64,000 bases of DNA, from the NCBI GenBank assembly GCA_005223125.1, contig NJBH01000007.1, positions 62,001 to 126,000 of the forward strand, written 5' to 3'. Each line of letters begins with the position of its first letter. Position 1 is the stretch's first letter. The notes beneath the pieces are model-generated. The model saw only the letters and a list, made by a program, of their open reading frames with translations. It did no database searches and had not been told where the DNA came from. The position numbers were made by a program, and so were the translations under genes. Source of the stretch: Promethearchaeota archaeon Loki_b32 (GTDB taxonomy: Archaea; Asgardarchaeota; Lokiarchaeia; Sigyniarchaeales; SOKP01). Of the stretch, positions 9,361 through 18,778 are shown one piece after another.

Positions 9361-10134
9361 ATGGGCAAAGAAAAAAAAACATTAGGAATAAAAACAACAA
9401 GGTATTTTACAAAGAATTGTTCTAAGTGCGATTTTGAATATCCTAATTGGTTTACTAATTGTCCTAAATGCGGAGCAGCTTGGGACGACAGTGAAATAAT
9501 ACCTGCTACAAAAGAAGCTCATAAAAAAACTATTAAAATTGTTGTAAAAATTACTGAAGAGGATTTTAATAAAGCCCTCTCATATGTAAATTTAATTTTT
9601 AGTGCTGATCAAGGTAGATCATGGTATCAAATGGAAATGGATGCGAAATTGGATTATTTTATTGCTGAAATCGCTGAAATTCCCATCGGATCGACTATAA
9701 TCTATTATATTGAAGTTTATTTAGAAAATGGAGAAAAAATCATCGAAAATAATGATGAAAATTACTTCTTTTATAAAGTAGGAGTTCCAATTGGAGAATC
9801 TGAAAAAGAACCTCAAAAACAAGAGAGCAAAGATTTGAATAAAAGGATTAAAGAAACATCTATTAAACCCCAAAAATATCAGAAACCTACATTAGAAGTC
9901 CCAAAACAAAAAAATCATGTTACTCGAGATATGGTTGAACAATCTACTCAAGTTCCTCAAGAAATAATTAAAACTCCAGAACAAAATAGTTCTGCCGGTT
10001 ATGAAACAAATGAATCAACGATATTCGGACGACCACAAACTAAAATTGATCCTGAATTAAAAGTGTGCATTCATTGTAATTCAAAAATTAAAATGATGTG
10101 GAGCACATGCCCTATCTGTGGAAAAAATCTCTAA
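9361..10134 (+). CDS. Double zinc-ribbon protein with Ig-like middle domain
   Basis: The N-terminal zinc ribbon uses C20, C23, C34 and C37; the C-terminal one uses C236, C239, C250 and C253. Between them is a beta-rich domain (~50-140) with alternating strands like an immunoglobulin or early-set fold (SADQGRSWYQMEMDAK). A low-complexity linker rich in Lys, Gln and Pro follows (~145-225). The role is unknown. It is convergent with the long-tailed GTPase at 10229, which ends in a very similar zinc ribbon, so the two may share partners. Confidence 0.65.
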   Translation: MGKEKKTLGIKTTRYFTKNCSKCDFEYPNWFTNCPKCGAAWDDSEIIPATKEAHKKTIKIVVKITEEDFNKALSYVNLIFSADQGRSWYQMEMDAKLDYFIAEIAEIPIGSTIIYYIEVYLENGEKIIENNDENYFFYKVGVPIGESEKEPQKQESKDLNKRIKETSIKPQKYQKPTLEVPKQKNHVTRDMVEQSTQVPQEIIKTPEQNSSAGYETNESTIFGRPQTKIDPELKVCIHCNSKIKMMWSTCPICGKNL

Positions 10135-10228
10135 TTTAATTTATAAAACTTCATAAAATTTCTAATCTTAAAATAATCTTCTTTAAAACAAATTTAAACA
10201 AAAGTATATTTAATTTTAGGATTAATAA

Positions 10229-11869
10229 TCATAATTGAGAACCGCATTTATTACAAAATGTGTAATCAGATGATAATATCGCACCACACTGTTTGCAAAT
10301 TATAATTTCTTTTCCAGAAGCTTTTTGTGCTTTTGGTTGAGCTGGTGCTGTTGTTTGAGTTGAAGTGAAAGTAGTTGGTTTGGACTCTAAATCTGAAACA
10401 TTTGGAATGATTCTCAATTTACTCGTTTCTTGAGTTTCAGTTTCTTTTTGTGCAATAAATGGAACAAAAGCTTCAACAGAAGTTTTTTCTGTGTCATCTC
10501 CTTTTTGGGATAATGTTTGAAAAAGTGAGGGCGTACTAGTCGTTCCTGTTGTTGGAGGGGTTTGTGTTGAAACAGCAGGTTTGGCTTGTATTGGTTCAAC
10601 TTTCTTTTCTTTTTTAGGTTTCTCCTTCTTCTTCTCTTTCTTTACTTTTTTCATTTCCTCCAATAATTTCTCTTGTCTCTCTTTTTCTTCTTGAAGTTTT
10701 TTCTCCTTTTCTTCTTTCTTCTTTTGTTTTTCTAATTTCTTCTTATCTTTCTTGGAATAAATTGGTTCAGGTAGATAGTCCATTAAAGAATCTGATTTAG
10801 TTTCTGTAGTCCCACTTGAAGGAAAATTTTGAGTTGAAGAAAATCCTTGAGTAGATTGAAATTTCTCAGGAGCAGGAGCAGGAACGGGTACATTATTTGT
10901 AAAAGGAATCGCTTTTGGTTTATATGTTTCTTCTCTACTAGGAAAAACAGTTGGCTGAGAGGGAGTGTATTGCGGTTGATCTGGTTTTTCATCAGTTAAT
11001 ATATCCTCAGGTGCCTTAAATTCAAATTCAACAGGTTGTACTGATGATGTGTCGATTTGTGTCTCTGGTAAAGGTATTTCAGGTTCAAATTCGGGTTCTT
11101 GTGATTCCATTTTTACTGGTTCTGGAACGGGAGGAGCCTCATATTCGAATTCAGGTTCTGGTTCAAATGTTGAAGTTGATTTATATATTTGAGAAGATGT
11201 AGGCTCTGGAACGGGAGGAGCAGCATAATCAATTTCAGGTTCTATTCTATGTAAAGAAGTTGGAACTGTTCCTGTAGCCGTAATTGGAATTTGACCAGGA
11301 CTGAATACAATTCCTTTAGAGATTAACTGATCAGGAACTCCTGAACCAATCATTAAACACGCTAAAATGTAAAAGCAATCACCAACACCTTCTCCCGTCT
11401 TTGCTGAAGTTTCCATATAATATAAATTAAAATTACGTGTGAAATTATTTATTTCTTCTAAATTAACAGCTCTTAGATCAATTAAATCACTCTTATTTCC
11501 AACTAATAGTAAAGGGATCTCGGTTTTCACATTTGCTCTAACTTCTTCGATCCATTGAGGTAAATGTTCGAAGCTTGCAGCATTTGTAAGATCAAATATT
11601 AATAGCGTTCCTAAAGATCCTCTATAATACATTGGTCTAATTGAGCTAAATCGTTCTTGTCCACCTGTATCCCATATCTGAAGCTTTGCACGAATAGGAC
11701 CTTCAACAGAATCGATATTAATCGTTTTTACATGAAAATCCACACCTATAGTCATCTTGTAATCTTCAGTGAAAAAGCCTTTAGAAAATCGAAGAGTTAG
11801 CGCTGTCTTACCAACCCCGCCGTCTCCTACGACAATCGATTTAAAGAGGTAATCATATTCTTCAGCCAT
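10229..11869 (-). CDS. Rab-like small GTPase with long low-complexity tail and C-terminal zinc ribbon
   Basis: Residues 1-175 are a complete Ras/Rab-type G domain: P-loop GDGGVGKT (15-22), switch I TIGVDF (40-45), WDTGGQERF (66-74, with Gly where Rab has Ala and catalytic Gln71 kept), NKSD (125-128) and SAK (155-157). A ~340-residue tail follows. It is rich in Pro and Glu, with repeats such as EYEAPPVPEP, and then has a Lys/Glu coiled-coil stretch. The protein ends in a zinc ribbon (C525, C528, C539, C542). There is no prenylation cysteine, so membrane attachment like that of eukaryotic Rabs is not evident. Possibly a scaffolding GTPase. Confidence 0.9.
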   Translation of the reverse strand: MAEEYDYLFKSIVVGDGGVGKTALTLRFSKGFFTEDYKMTIGVDFHVKTINIDSVEGPIRAKLQIWDTGGQERFSSIRPMYYRGSLGTLLIFDLTNAASFEHLPQWIEEVRANVKTEIPLLLVGNKSDLIDLRAVNLEEINNFTRNFNLYYMETSAKTGEGVGDCFYILACLMIGSGVPDQLISKGIVFSPGQIPITATGTVPTSLHRIEPEIDYAAPPVPEPTSSQIYKSTSTFEPEPEFEYEAPPVPEPVKMESQEPEFEPEIPLPETQIDTSSVQPVEFEFKAPEDILTDEKPDQPQYTPSQPTVFPSREETYKPKAIPFTNNVPVPAPAPEKFQSTQGFSSTQNFPSSGTTETKSDSLMDYLPEPIYSKKDKKKLEKQKKKEEKEKKLQEEKERQEKLLEEMKKVKKEKKKEKPKKEKKVEPIQAKPAVSTQTPPTTGTTSTPSLFQTLSQKGDDTEKTSVEAFVPFIAQKETETQETSKLRIIPNVSDLESKPTTFTSTQTTAPAQPKAQKASGKEIIICKQCGAILSSDYTFCNKCGSQL

Positions 11870-12063
11870 TACATATTCCCACTTTACGTTTCAAATAAAT
11901 ATATATTGAGTAGTTTTTAAAAATGTTCGAGCTATTATATATTATAACTATAAATACAAATTTATAATTTTATTTATAAAAATGAAATTCCGTTATTTTA
12001 CTAATAATTAAGTAAGATATCATTATAATATAAATTTTAAAACTAAGAAGATAAGTATAAAAC

Positions 12064-12948
12064 TTAGATTAGTTTATGAGCTTCCTCGCATATATCAATA
12101 TTTTCAAACCATTTATTAATTTTATTTAATTCTTGTTGAGGAAATTCATATGAATGTTCTCGATCAGGGTATATCCCATTTATAACTTCATCTTTGTAAT
12201 TTTTCAAGGCAAGACGAATTGATTCACCGATGTTGCCAAAGTACTTAAGAAATTTGGGTTTAATATCTGTAAAGATACCTAACATGTCGTGAATCACTAA
12301 AATTTGCCCATCACAATACGGTCCAGCGCCAATACCAATAGTTGGGACATTAACGCTACTTGTAATTAATTTTGCTATTTGCCAAGGAATGCTTTCTAGA
12401 ACAATTGAAAAAACACCAGATTCTTCTAAATTTTTTGCATCTAATATTAATTTCTTTGCCGCTTCAATAGTCTTTCCTTGTACTAAAAATCCTCCGAACT
12501 CATAAATAGCTTGAGGCGTAAGACCAATATGTCCCATTACTTGGATATCTGCGTTGATCATTGCATTAATTGTAGGACATATTTCTGTTCCTCCCTCAAC
12601 CTTAACTGCCTCAGCACCACCTTCTTGAATAAATCGTCCCGCATTTTTGATAGCCTCATTAGGATCTATTTTATAGGATAGAAAAGGCATATCTCCAACA
12701 ATTAATGCATTTGATACTCCTCGACTAACTGCTTTAGTATGATGAATCATTTCATCCATAGTCACGGACAAAGTGTTTTTATATCCAAGCATTACCATTG
12801 ATAGTGAATCTCCGACAAGAATAAGATCTATATCACTATCATCAACAATTTTCGCAAAAGAATAGTCATAGGAAGTAATAGTTACAATTTTTTCACTTTT
12901 TTTTTTCTTTTCTAAAATATCTTTTACGGTTATTTTTTGTAAAGCCAT
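12064..12948 (-). CDS. panB: 3-methyl-2-oxobutanoate hydroxymethyltransferase
   Basis: PanB makes ketopantoate from 2-ketoisovalerate and a one-carbon folate or pterin donor, the first committed step of CoA synthesis. The (beta/alpha)8 barrel shows GDSLSMVMLGY, GDMPFLSY and VKVEGG, with the metal-binding Asp residues and catalytic Glu regions present. At 294 residues the length is slightly above the bacterial form. The neighbouring divergent gene encodes a branched-chain aminotransferase, which can supply its substrate. Confidence 0.93.
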   Translation of the reverse strand: MALQKITVKDILEKKKKSEKIVTITSYDYSFAKIVDDSDIDLILVGDSLSMVMLGYKNTLSVTMDEMIHHTKAVSRGVSNALIVGDMPFLSYKIDPNEAIKNAGRFIQEGGAEAVKVEGGTEICPTINAMINADIQVMGHIGLTPQAIYEFGGFLVQGKTIEAAKKLILDAKNLEESGVFSIVLESIPWQIAKLITSSVNVPTIGIGAGPYCDGQILVIHDMLGIFTDIKPKFLKYFGNIGESIRLALKNYKDEVINGIYPDREHSYEFPQQELNKINKWFENIDICEEAHKLI

Positions 12949-13184
12949 ATGTTCAAATAACTAATTAGTTTTGAAAAATTTTATGAAAATTTGATCAATT
13001 TTAAATAATACATTCTCAAATTAACCTTCATTTTAATGATTTTTCCTTCTCGATCATAACAAGTTATTCAATTTAATTAAGATAAAAACAAATTTGGTAA
13101 TTGTAATTAATTTGATTTTCATCAATAAGACTTTTTAATCTTCATATATTAATCCTAATAGTTTAAAAAGAGGTTTATAAAACT

Positions 13185-14213
13185 ATGGTAGATCCGAAGG
13201 ATATTGATTTCTATTCATTAGGTTTTAATTTTATTGAAACAAAGACTATGTTTATGGCTACTCATAAGAATGGGAAATGGAACGAAGGAGAATTAATGCC
13301 ATTTGGAAATTTTGAAATTTCACCAGCATCCTGTGTAATAAATTATGGACAAGGTATTTTTGAAGGAATGAAAGCCTTAAAAGGTAAAAATGGAGAAATT
13401 ACATTATTTCGACCTAAAGAAAATGCGAAGAGATTCAATTTTAGTGCTAGAAGGATGCTAATGCCCGAATATGATGTGGATAAATTTGTTGATACCGTGA
13501 AGAGAGTTGTAAAGGAAAATGAAGAATATATTCCACCTTATGATAGTGGAGGAGCTTTATATATCCGGCCTATTTTATTTGGATATGGGCCAATTCTGGG
13601 AGTACATTCAGCAGAAGAATTTAAATTGATTATTTTTACAGTTCCCGTTGGACCTTACTTTCCAGAAGGCTTTAAAGGAATTAATTTGGAAATATCAAAA
13701 AAATATACGAGAGCCGCTCCGGGAGGGACTGGTTCAGCAAAGACAATATGTAATTATGCTGGGACAATGTTACCAGCAAAAGAATCAAAGGCAAGAGGAT
13801 TTGCCCAAATTCTTTATTTAGATGCGATTCATATGGAATATATCGAGGAAGTCGGTGCTGCAAATTTTTTCGCAATGATTAATGGTAAATTAGCAACTCC
13901 AAGAAAGTCTGGTACGATTTTAGAAGGAATTACAAGAGAATCTATTTTAGAACTTGCATCCAAAAAGCTAGGGATAGAGATTGAAGAACGAGATATGTCT
14001 TATAAAGAACTATATGACGAGTCATGTACTGAAGTATTCTGTGCTGGAACAGCGGCAGTTATAACACCAATTGCATCAGTTACTTTAGAAGGTAAAGAAC
14101 GGATATTTAATAACAGAGAACCAGGCGAAATAACAAATAAAGTATATAAATTATTAACAGGGATTCAAAGATTAGATATTGAAGACGAATTTGGATGGAT
14201 CATAAAAGTATAA
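13185..14213 (+). CDS. ilvE: Branched-chain amino acid aminotransferase
   Basis: A fold-type IV PLP aminotransferase linking Val, Leu and Ile to their 2-keto acids. The PLP lysine is K186 in GTGSAKTICNYA; YGQGIFEGMKAL and EEVGAANFF are family signatures. At 342 residues it resembles the longer BCAT subgroup shared by eukaryotes and many bacteria more than short E. coli-type IlvE. It is divergent from panB across 236 bp, and both use 2-ketoisovalerate. Confidence 0.92.
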   Translation: MVDPKDIDFYSLGFNFIETKTMFMATHKNGKWNEGELMPFGNFEISPASCVINYGQGIFEGMKALKGKNGEITLFRPKENAKRFNFSARRMLMPEYDVDKFVDTVKRVVKENEEYIPPYDSGGALYIRPILFGYGPILGVHSAEEFKLIIFTVPVGPYFPEGFKGINLEISKKYTRAAPGGTGSAKTICNYAGTMLPAKESKARGFAQILYLDAIHMEYIEEVGAANFFAMINGKLATPRKSGTILEGITRESILELASKKLGIEIEERDMSYKELYDESCTEVFCAGTAAVITPIASVTLEGKERIFNNREPGEITNKVYKLLTGIQRLDIEDEFGWIIKV

Positions 14214-14234
14214 TTATTTTTTAATCCAAATTTT

Positions 14235-14744
14235 TTAATTTGAAATCCTATTTAATAAAGAATTAAAAGCCTCTTTAACATTATATCCTGTTTTTGATGA
14301 GATTTTTAAATAACCTATTATGTTATTATATTTATTGATTATTCCAGAAACGTACTCATCAAAAATTTTACATTCGTGAAAATTAATTATATCACATTTT
14401 GTTCCTAATAAAAACACTGAAATTTTTCCATTTTCATTTAATTTCTTTATCCATTCTTCGGCACTTTCAAGAGTATTAAATCGGGATAAATCAAATAAAA
14501 TAAACGCAGCTATAGACCCATCAACGAAATTGGATAATAAATGCTTAAATTGATTTTGACCAGCAAAATCCCACATTACAAAATTATATTCATGCCCATT
14601 TACTGTGAGATTTTTTGAAAAAAAATCAACTCCCTTAGTTAGCTTACTATTATCATCGAAATTATCATGAATTAAACGATTGAGAAAAGAAGTTTTCCCA
14701 ACACCACCATCTCCCGAAACGATGAGTTTTACTGTTTTTTTCAT
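14235..14744 (-). CDS. Minimal Ras-superfamily small GTPase
   Basis: A 169-residue stand-alone G domain. The P-loop is GDGGVGKT (11-18), switch I has TKGVDF, switch II has WDFAGQNQF (catalytic Gln kept), and the NKxD motif is replaced by TKCD, a common Asgard variant; SSKTG serves as the SAK motif. It has no C-terminal tail or lipidation cysteine. Function is unknown. It is convergent with ilvE, 21 nt away. Confidence 0.9.
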   Translation of the reverse strand: MKKTVKLIVSGDGGVGKTSFLNRLIHDNFDDNSKLTKGVDFFSKNLTVNGHEYNFVMWDFAGQNQFKHLLSNFVDGSIAAFILFDLSRFNTLESAEEWIKKLNENGKISVFLLGTKCDIINFHECKIFDEYVSGIINKYNNIIGYLKISSKTGYNVKEAFNSLLNRISN

Positions 14745-14909
14745 ATTAATATTATTTATTTTATTTTAAATTTAAAAAAGTACGATAAAATATGATTTCC
14801 GTAATAATAGAACATAAAAAAATTTTACGAGTTCTTCAATACTTTTCTTACTTAAATGTAAAAAAACTATAATCAAAAAATATGAGAAAAAGAATGAAAG
14901 GCAACTAAT

Positions 14910-15293
14910 TTATTCAATTCTGGAACTTCCTATACAGATAAGATCTCCCTTTTCATTCTATACTTTTGCTTTACAGAAAAAGATATTTTTTCCACTCTTA
15001 ATACATTTTGCTATTGCTTTTAGACGCCCACTAGAAACTGGTTTTAGAAAATCAACTTGTAAATCTATTGTTGTTACATATCCTTTAGGAAGAATCAACG
15101 AAATCGCCGTATATGCACAAATAGAATCAACAAGAGAAGCTAACACGCCACCATGAATTAATCCATACTGGGTTAATTTATCTCTTATTTTGATTTCAAA
15201 AATAGCTCTTCCATTAGAAATCTCTTGAAGCTCAAAACCTAATATTGAATAGTATGGTATTCTATCATAGAGGAGTTTTATTAAATCATCCAT
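14910..15293 (-). pseudogene. PaaI-type hotdog thioesterase with in-frame TAG near the 3' end
   Basis: The open part (15293 down to the TAG at 14960-14958) encodes 111 residues of a hotdog-fold acyl-CoA thioesterase with the signature HGGVLASLVDSICAYTA. It ends early, in the last core strand. The same frame continues after TAG for 15 codons (NEKGDLICIGSSRIE) to a TAA at 14910, restoring the expected final strand. TAG most simply replaces a Tyr codon. The rest of the gene is intact, so it is either a very recent nonsense allele, a tolerated truncation, readthrough or an assembly error. TAG is used as a normal stop elsewhere here (NAC, MfnA). Confidence 0.7.
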
Positions 15294-15393
15294 AATATTT
15301 ATCTTCTATTTTAAAATTTAATTTTAACTATTAAATGAAGTCTGATAATTTTAATAAGACAAAAAAATAAAACATAAGAAATCTAATTAACTT

Positions 15394-16281
15394 TTGATGC
15401 TAAAGTTTACAATAAACAAATTCCTTGACCTTAGATTAGAAGATGGGAAGACGAATGTATATGTAAACAATGAATTATTTATACACTGCAAATATATTTT
15501 ATTGGATATAACTTTAGATAAAATTGAAGAATTCGAACGAATTTATTCGATAGATGAAGCTATAGAAAGATTAAATAAGTATGTTGAAATTCCAAGGGAT
15601 AACAAAAGAAAATTATTTCCAGAAACGATTTTTTGGGCTCATTGTTCAAATTTTCAAGTATGGTATGAAAATGAATATAATACATGTTTGATCCATAGTA
15701 ATTTGGCATTTCCTTTACTTAAAGAATTGACTAAGGCAGGGGATACGCTTGCAGCAAAAGTTTTCAGAGAAGAAGTGGCTAAAAGATTTGAAAAAAGTAA
15801 TATGAATGTGAGACAGTTTTTATTGTATAATCATTATTTGGATTGTCTAAATAAAGAGGAATTAGATATTTTACTAAAACAATCAAAATCTAGTTTAATT
15901 TTCAGTGTTACTACTCAACTCAAAGACTTACTAAATTCCAATCTCGCTAATTTTAAGGAAATAAAAGAACTGATAGATATTATAGTTTTTATCGACTTAG
16001 TTTATAATCGTAATTTGATTATTCACGTTTTAGATAAATTAAATACGAAGAAAAGAAGTCATTTTGCACGTTTTTTAATTTTTCATCTAAATTATAAAGA
16101 GTTTATCAGCTATAAAATACCTTATGGGAGATTTTCAACTTATTTTGAGGATGTTCTTAAGAATATATATGTAAATTATCCAGAAATTAAGGAATTTCTA
16201 AAATCTATCGATTCTGGCTTTTTAAACAACTCTCTTTCTTTAGATGAGAGTCAATCCTATGGTTTTGTATCTTATCTTTGA
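15394..16281 (+). CDS. Conserved Asgard-type hypothetical protein
   Basis: This 295-residue protein has no catalytic motif I recognise. The N-terminal 60 residues look like a beta-rich module (NKFLDLRLEDGKTNVYVNNE). A distinctive segment FWAHCSNFQVWYENEY (about 80-95) and NLAFPLLKELTKAGD follow, then mainly helices. I believe closely similar proteins recur in Lokiarchaeia, but this is from memory and not a search. It is divergent from the thioesterase gene. Confidence 0.6.
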   Translation: MMLKFTINKFLDLRLEDGKTNVYVNNELFIHCKYILLDITLDKIEEFERIYSIDEAIERLNKYVEIPRDNKRKLFPETIFWAHCSNFQVWYENEYNTCLIHSNLAFPLLKELTKAGDTLAAKVFREEVAKRFEKSNMNVRQFLLYNHYLDCLNKEELDILLKQSKSSLIFSVTTQLKDLLNSNLANFKEIKELIDIIVFIDLVYNRNLIIHVLDKLNTKKRSHFARFLIFHLNYKEFISYKIPYGRFSTYFEDVLKNIYVNYPEIKEFLKSIDSGFLNNSLSLDESQSYGFVSYL

Positions 16282-16312
16282 GCTTTTAAAGATTATTAAT
16301 AAAAACTTATTC

Positions 16313-17098
16313 TTATATCACTAAATGTTTTTCAAGATAATAATAACTGTAAGCTTTTTCAAGCCCTAGTTTTGTATACAAATTCATAGCTTCCATATTC
16401 TCAATTTCTACTTGTAGCCAAATTCTTTGAGCTCGGTTTGGTATACCCCATTCATTTATAATTTTGAAAAACATTGAAGTAGCAATTTTTTGCTGTCGTA
16501 TATCTGGATCTACCAGTACCTCAGCTATATATAAAAATCCATGCGAATCTAATACTCCCATCAAAGTTCCTACCACTTTATTTTCATATTCAGCTATTAT
16601 ATAACGTTTTTGTGGAATAATAATTCTGCTCGCTAATCTATTTAAAACATTCTGAGCTTGCAGATCTCGTTTAGAAAATTTTGACAAAAAGGATGAGATT
16701 TTATTTACTCTTTCAGAATAGAAATCATATGAAAATTCATCATTAATTATTTCATTTCTTAATTTTTGGAGAGGAGCTATCATTGTGTGGGTAATACACC
16801 CTAATTGTTGGTATCCATGTTCTATCAATTTAACATCTAGATTGTCTGGTTCAAAATAATCTGGAATTGTAAAAATTGCTGGTAAGTTATAAGCTTGATA
16901 AGCTTTTTCAACAAAAATTATGTCTCTTTCCAAGTTATTCGGGTCACCTGTGTAATTTAGAGGGAAAACAGAATTTGCTCGAGAAGTCACTCCCTCAGTA
17001 AAGCGCATTATCCAACCGTTTAAGAAGTAATAATGATGTGCTGGCCAAGATTTCATTAAAATTTCTTGTAATTTTTTGATTTCTTCTATTTTCAACAT
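16313..17098 (-). CDS. GNAT-family acetyltransferase
   Basis: A 261-residue protein. The C-terminal half has the GNAT core: GTLMGVLDSHGFLYIAEVLVD and the acetyl-CoA loop RQQKIATSMFF, then RIWLQVEIENMEAMNLYTKLG. The N-terminal half (NGWIMRFTEGVTSRANSVFP) resembles that of two-domain GNATs. The substrate is unknown; amino acids, small amines or protein N termini are possible. Confidence 0.85.
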   Translation of the reverse strand: MLKIEEIKKLQEILMKSWPAHHYYFLNGWIMRFTEGVTSRANSVFPLNYTGDPNNLERDIIFVEKAYQAYNLPAIFTIPDYFEPDNLDVKLIEHGYQQLGCITHTMIAPLQKLRNEIINDEFSYDFYSERVNKISSFLSKFSKRDLQAQNVLNRLASRIIIPQKRYIIAEYENKVVGTLMGVLDSHGFLYIAEVLVDPDIRQQKIATSMFFKIINEWGIPNRAQRIWLQVEIENMEAMNLYTKLGLEKAYSYYYLEKHLVI

Positions 17099-17210
17099 TT
17101 ATCTCTCAACCTTCTATTCCATTAAGATTGAATTTTATAAAAAAAAAATTTATTTGTATTTATCTATTTTGTAATTTAAATCAATTATGTACTTTAGATA
17201 ATATAAAATT

Positions 17211-17816
17211 ATGATAAGAAACATAATTTTTGATTTAGGCAATGTATTATTAAATTTTAAACCAGAGAAATTTTTGCTCAGATATACCAAGGACGAAAAT
17301 TATATACAAAATTTTATTTTTAAAGTGATTAGGAATAAAATTTGGTTTAATTTAGATCGTGGTACAATTTCACTTGAAGATGCTAAAGAAGAGTTTCTTA
17401 AAAAATATCCTGAAGATATGAGTTTCATAATTACTTTCTTTGATCATTGGATGGAAATGCTTACCCCTATAGAAGAAAATGTAAAAATTTTACATGATTT
17501 AAAATCTAATGGTTATAATACTTATATCTTGTCCAATTTTATTGAAGAAGCATTTGAAATTATCCAAAAAAAACATCAATTCTTTTCACTTTTTGAGGGG
17601 AGAATTATTTCATGCCAAGAAAAGGTTATCAAACCCGAGATTGAAATTTATCAAAAACTAATTAATAAATATAATTTAGTACCAGAACAATGTGTTTTCA
17701 TTGATGATATTCGTTCATTCTTATCCCGAGCGAGAAAATTAAATATGAAAACGATCTGGTTTTCACCGGATACCGATTTACGTACAGAATTGAGAAATTT
17801 GGATGTAAATATTTAA
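17211..17816 (+). CDS. HAD-superfamily hydrolase (subfamily IA, YihX-like)
   Basis: A 201-residue phosphatase-like protein. Motif I is FDLGNVLLNF, with the nucleophile Asp and Gly at +2 as in YihX-type enzymes. Motif II is ILSNF, the lysine is in VIKPEIEIY, and motif III is CVFIDDI. A helical cap lies at about 15-85. Likely acts on a small phosphorylated metabolite. It is convergent with the AAC(3)-like gene, 8 nt away. Confidence 0.88.
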   Translation: MIRNIIFDLGNVLLNFKPEKFLLRYTKDENYIQNFIFKVIRNKIWFNLDRGTISLEDAKEEFLKKYPEDMSFIITFFDHWMEMLTPIEENVKILHDLKSNGYNTYILSNFIEEAFEIIQKKHQFFSLFEGRIISCQEKVIKPEIEIYQKLINKYNLVPEQCVFIDDIRSFLSRARKLNMKTIWFSPDTDLRTELRNLDVNI

Positions 17817-17824
17817 AAATTTAT

Positions 17825-18664
17825 TTATATTTCTTTTCGGTTTTTCTTAAACCATTCAATAGCGAAATTTACGATTTTTCTTTGTGATATTAATCTAGAT
17901 TCTGCTAATCCTACTTTAGACGGATTATATTTAATTTTTGATTCAAATTCTTTTCCTAATTGCTCAAAATCATCTGTATTAAGATCTAATTCTTTCCACT
18001 TTACCCATTGTCTTTCATTATTTATTAGTATCGCAGACCCATTTAATTTATATTGTTTTCTTAAACTATCACTTCGGTATTCTGCAAGATGTAAGGAAGT
18101 ATTATTTTCATGGGAAACACCTACTATTAATATTTGTCCATCAAGTTCATAGATTCGAGATAATGGAGAATTTTCGCCGAGATCAGCTGTTAAATCATGA
18201 TTTTTTGTAATAAATTCCGCATATTTCCCCCATGCGGCAAATGAAGATGTAGGATGATTACTACGAATAACCTTTGGCCATTTTCTAAATGTTTCTACAA
18301 TAGTTCCCATTCCTCTGGTAGGTGTTATTTTAGGATTATAAGCAGGCATTTCGTTTCGAATAACATCCCACCAACTTTTAGGCACGGGAGGATTTTCCCA
18401 TTGAGATGGATCTGTATTATCACCTGAAAACGTTGGCATAATTAGGGTTCCTTCAGATGTAAGAATTTCCATTAAAGCTTTTATAACAGCAACCGGACCA
18501 CCAACAGTCCACCCGATCTTACTTAATGAACTATGCATGATAACAACTAATCCAGGTCTAATTCCAAGTGTTTTAAAATTATGTTTCAATGTGGTTATTG
18601 TATTAGGATATCGAGTAGATCTAATAACATCTATCTCAGATTTTTTATTATCTTCAGCTTCCAT
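17825..18664 (-). CDS. AAC(3)-family N-acetyltransferase
   Basis: A 279-residue member of the aminoglycoside 3-N-acetyltransferase fold. Signatures include VVIMHSSLSKIGWTVGG, GTLIMPTFSGDNTDP and RSNHPTSSFAAWGKYA, the last with the catalytic His. Homologues are widespread outside resistance contexts and acetylate or ligate diverse amines, so the family name should not be read as drug resistance. It begins with a short charged N-terminal extension. Confidence 0.88.
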   Translation of the reverse strand: MEAEDNKKSEIDVIRSTRYPNTITTLKHNFKTLGIRPGLVVIMHSSLSKIGWTVGGPVAVIKALMEILTSEGTLIMPTFSGDNTDPSQWENPPVPKSWWDVIRNEMPAYNPKITPTRGMGTIVETFRKWPKVIRSNHPTSSFAAWGKYAEFITKNHDLTADLGENSPLSRIYELDGQILIVGVSHENNTSLHLAEYRSDSLRKQYKLNGSAILINNERQWVKWKELDLNTDDFEQLGKEFESKIKYNPSKVGLAESRLISQRKIVNFAIEWFKKNRKEI

Positions 18665-18778
18665 AAAGATATTGAATTTTAAATATTAAAAAAAAATTTT
18701 GATTAAATAACGCCTTCGACAAAAATAATAAATTCATACTCTGTTTTTCTTTAAAAACGAACAACTTATGATATATTT

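Noticed and set aside
10229-10240. C-terminal CaaX or CC prenylation site on the long GTPase
   Set aside because: The protein ends CNKCGSQL; these cysteines fit a zinc ribbon and the end does not match a lipidation box.
14958-14960. TAG as a pyrrolysine codon
   Set aside because: TAG serves as an ordinary stop in other genes here, the protein is not a known Pyl protein, and a single Tyr-to-TAG change is simpler. Not excluded.
17825-18664. Antibiotic-resistance gene (AAC(3))
   Set aside because: Family membership is clear but homologues occur widely as housekeeping enzymes; nothing around it suggests resistance or mobility.
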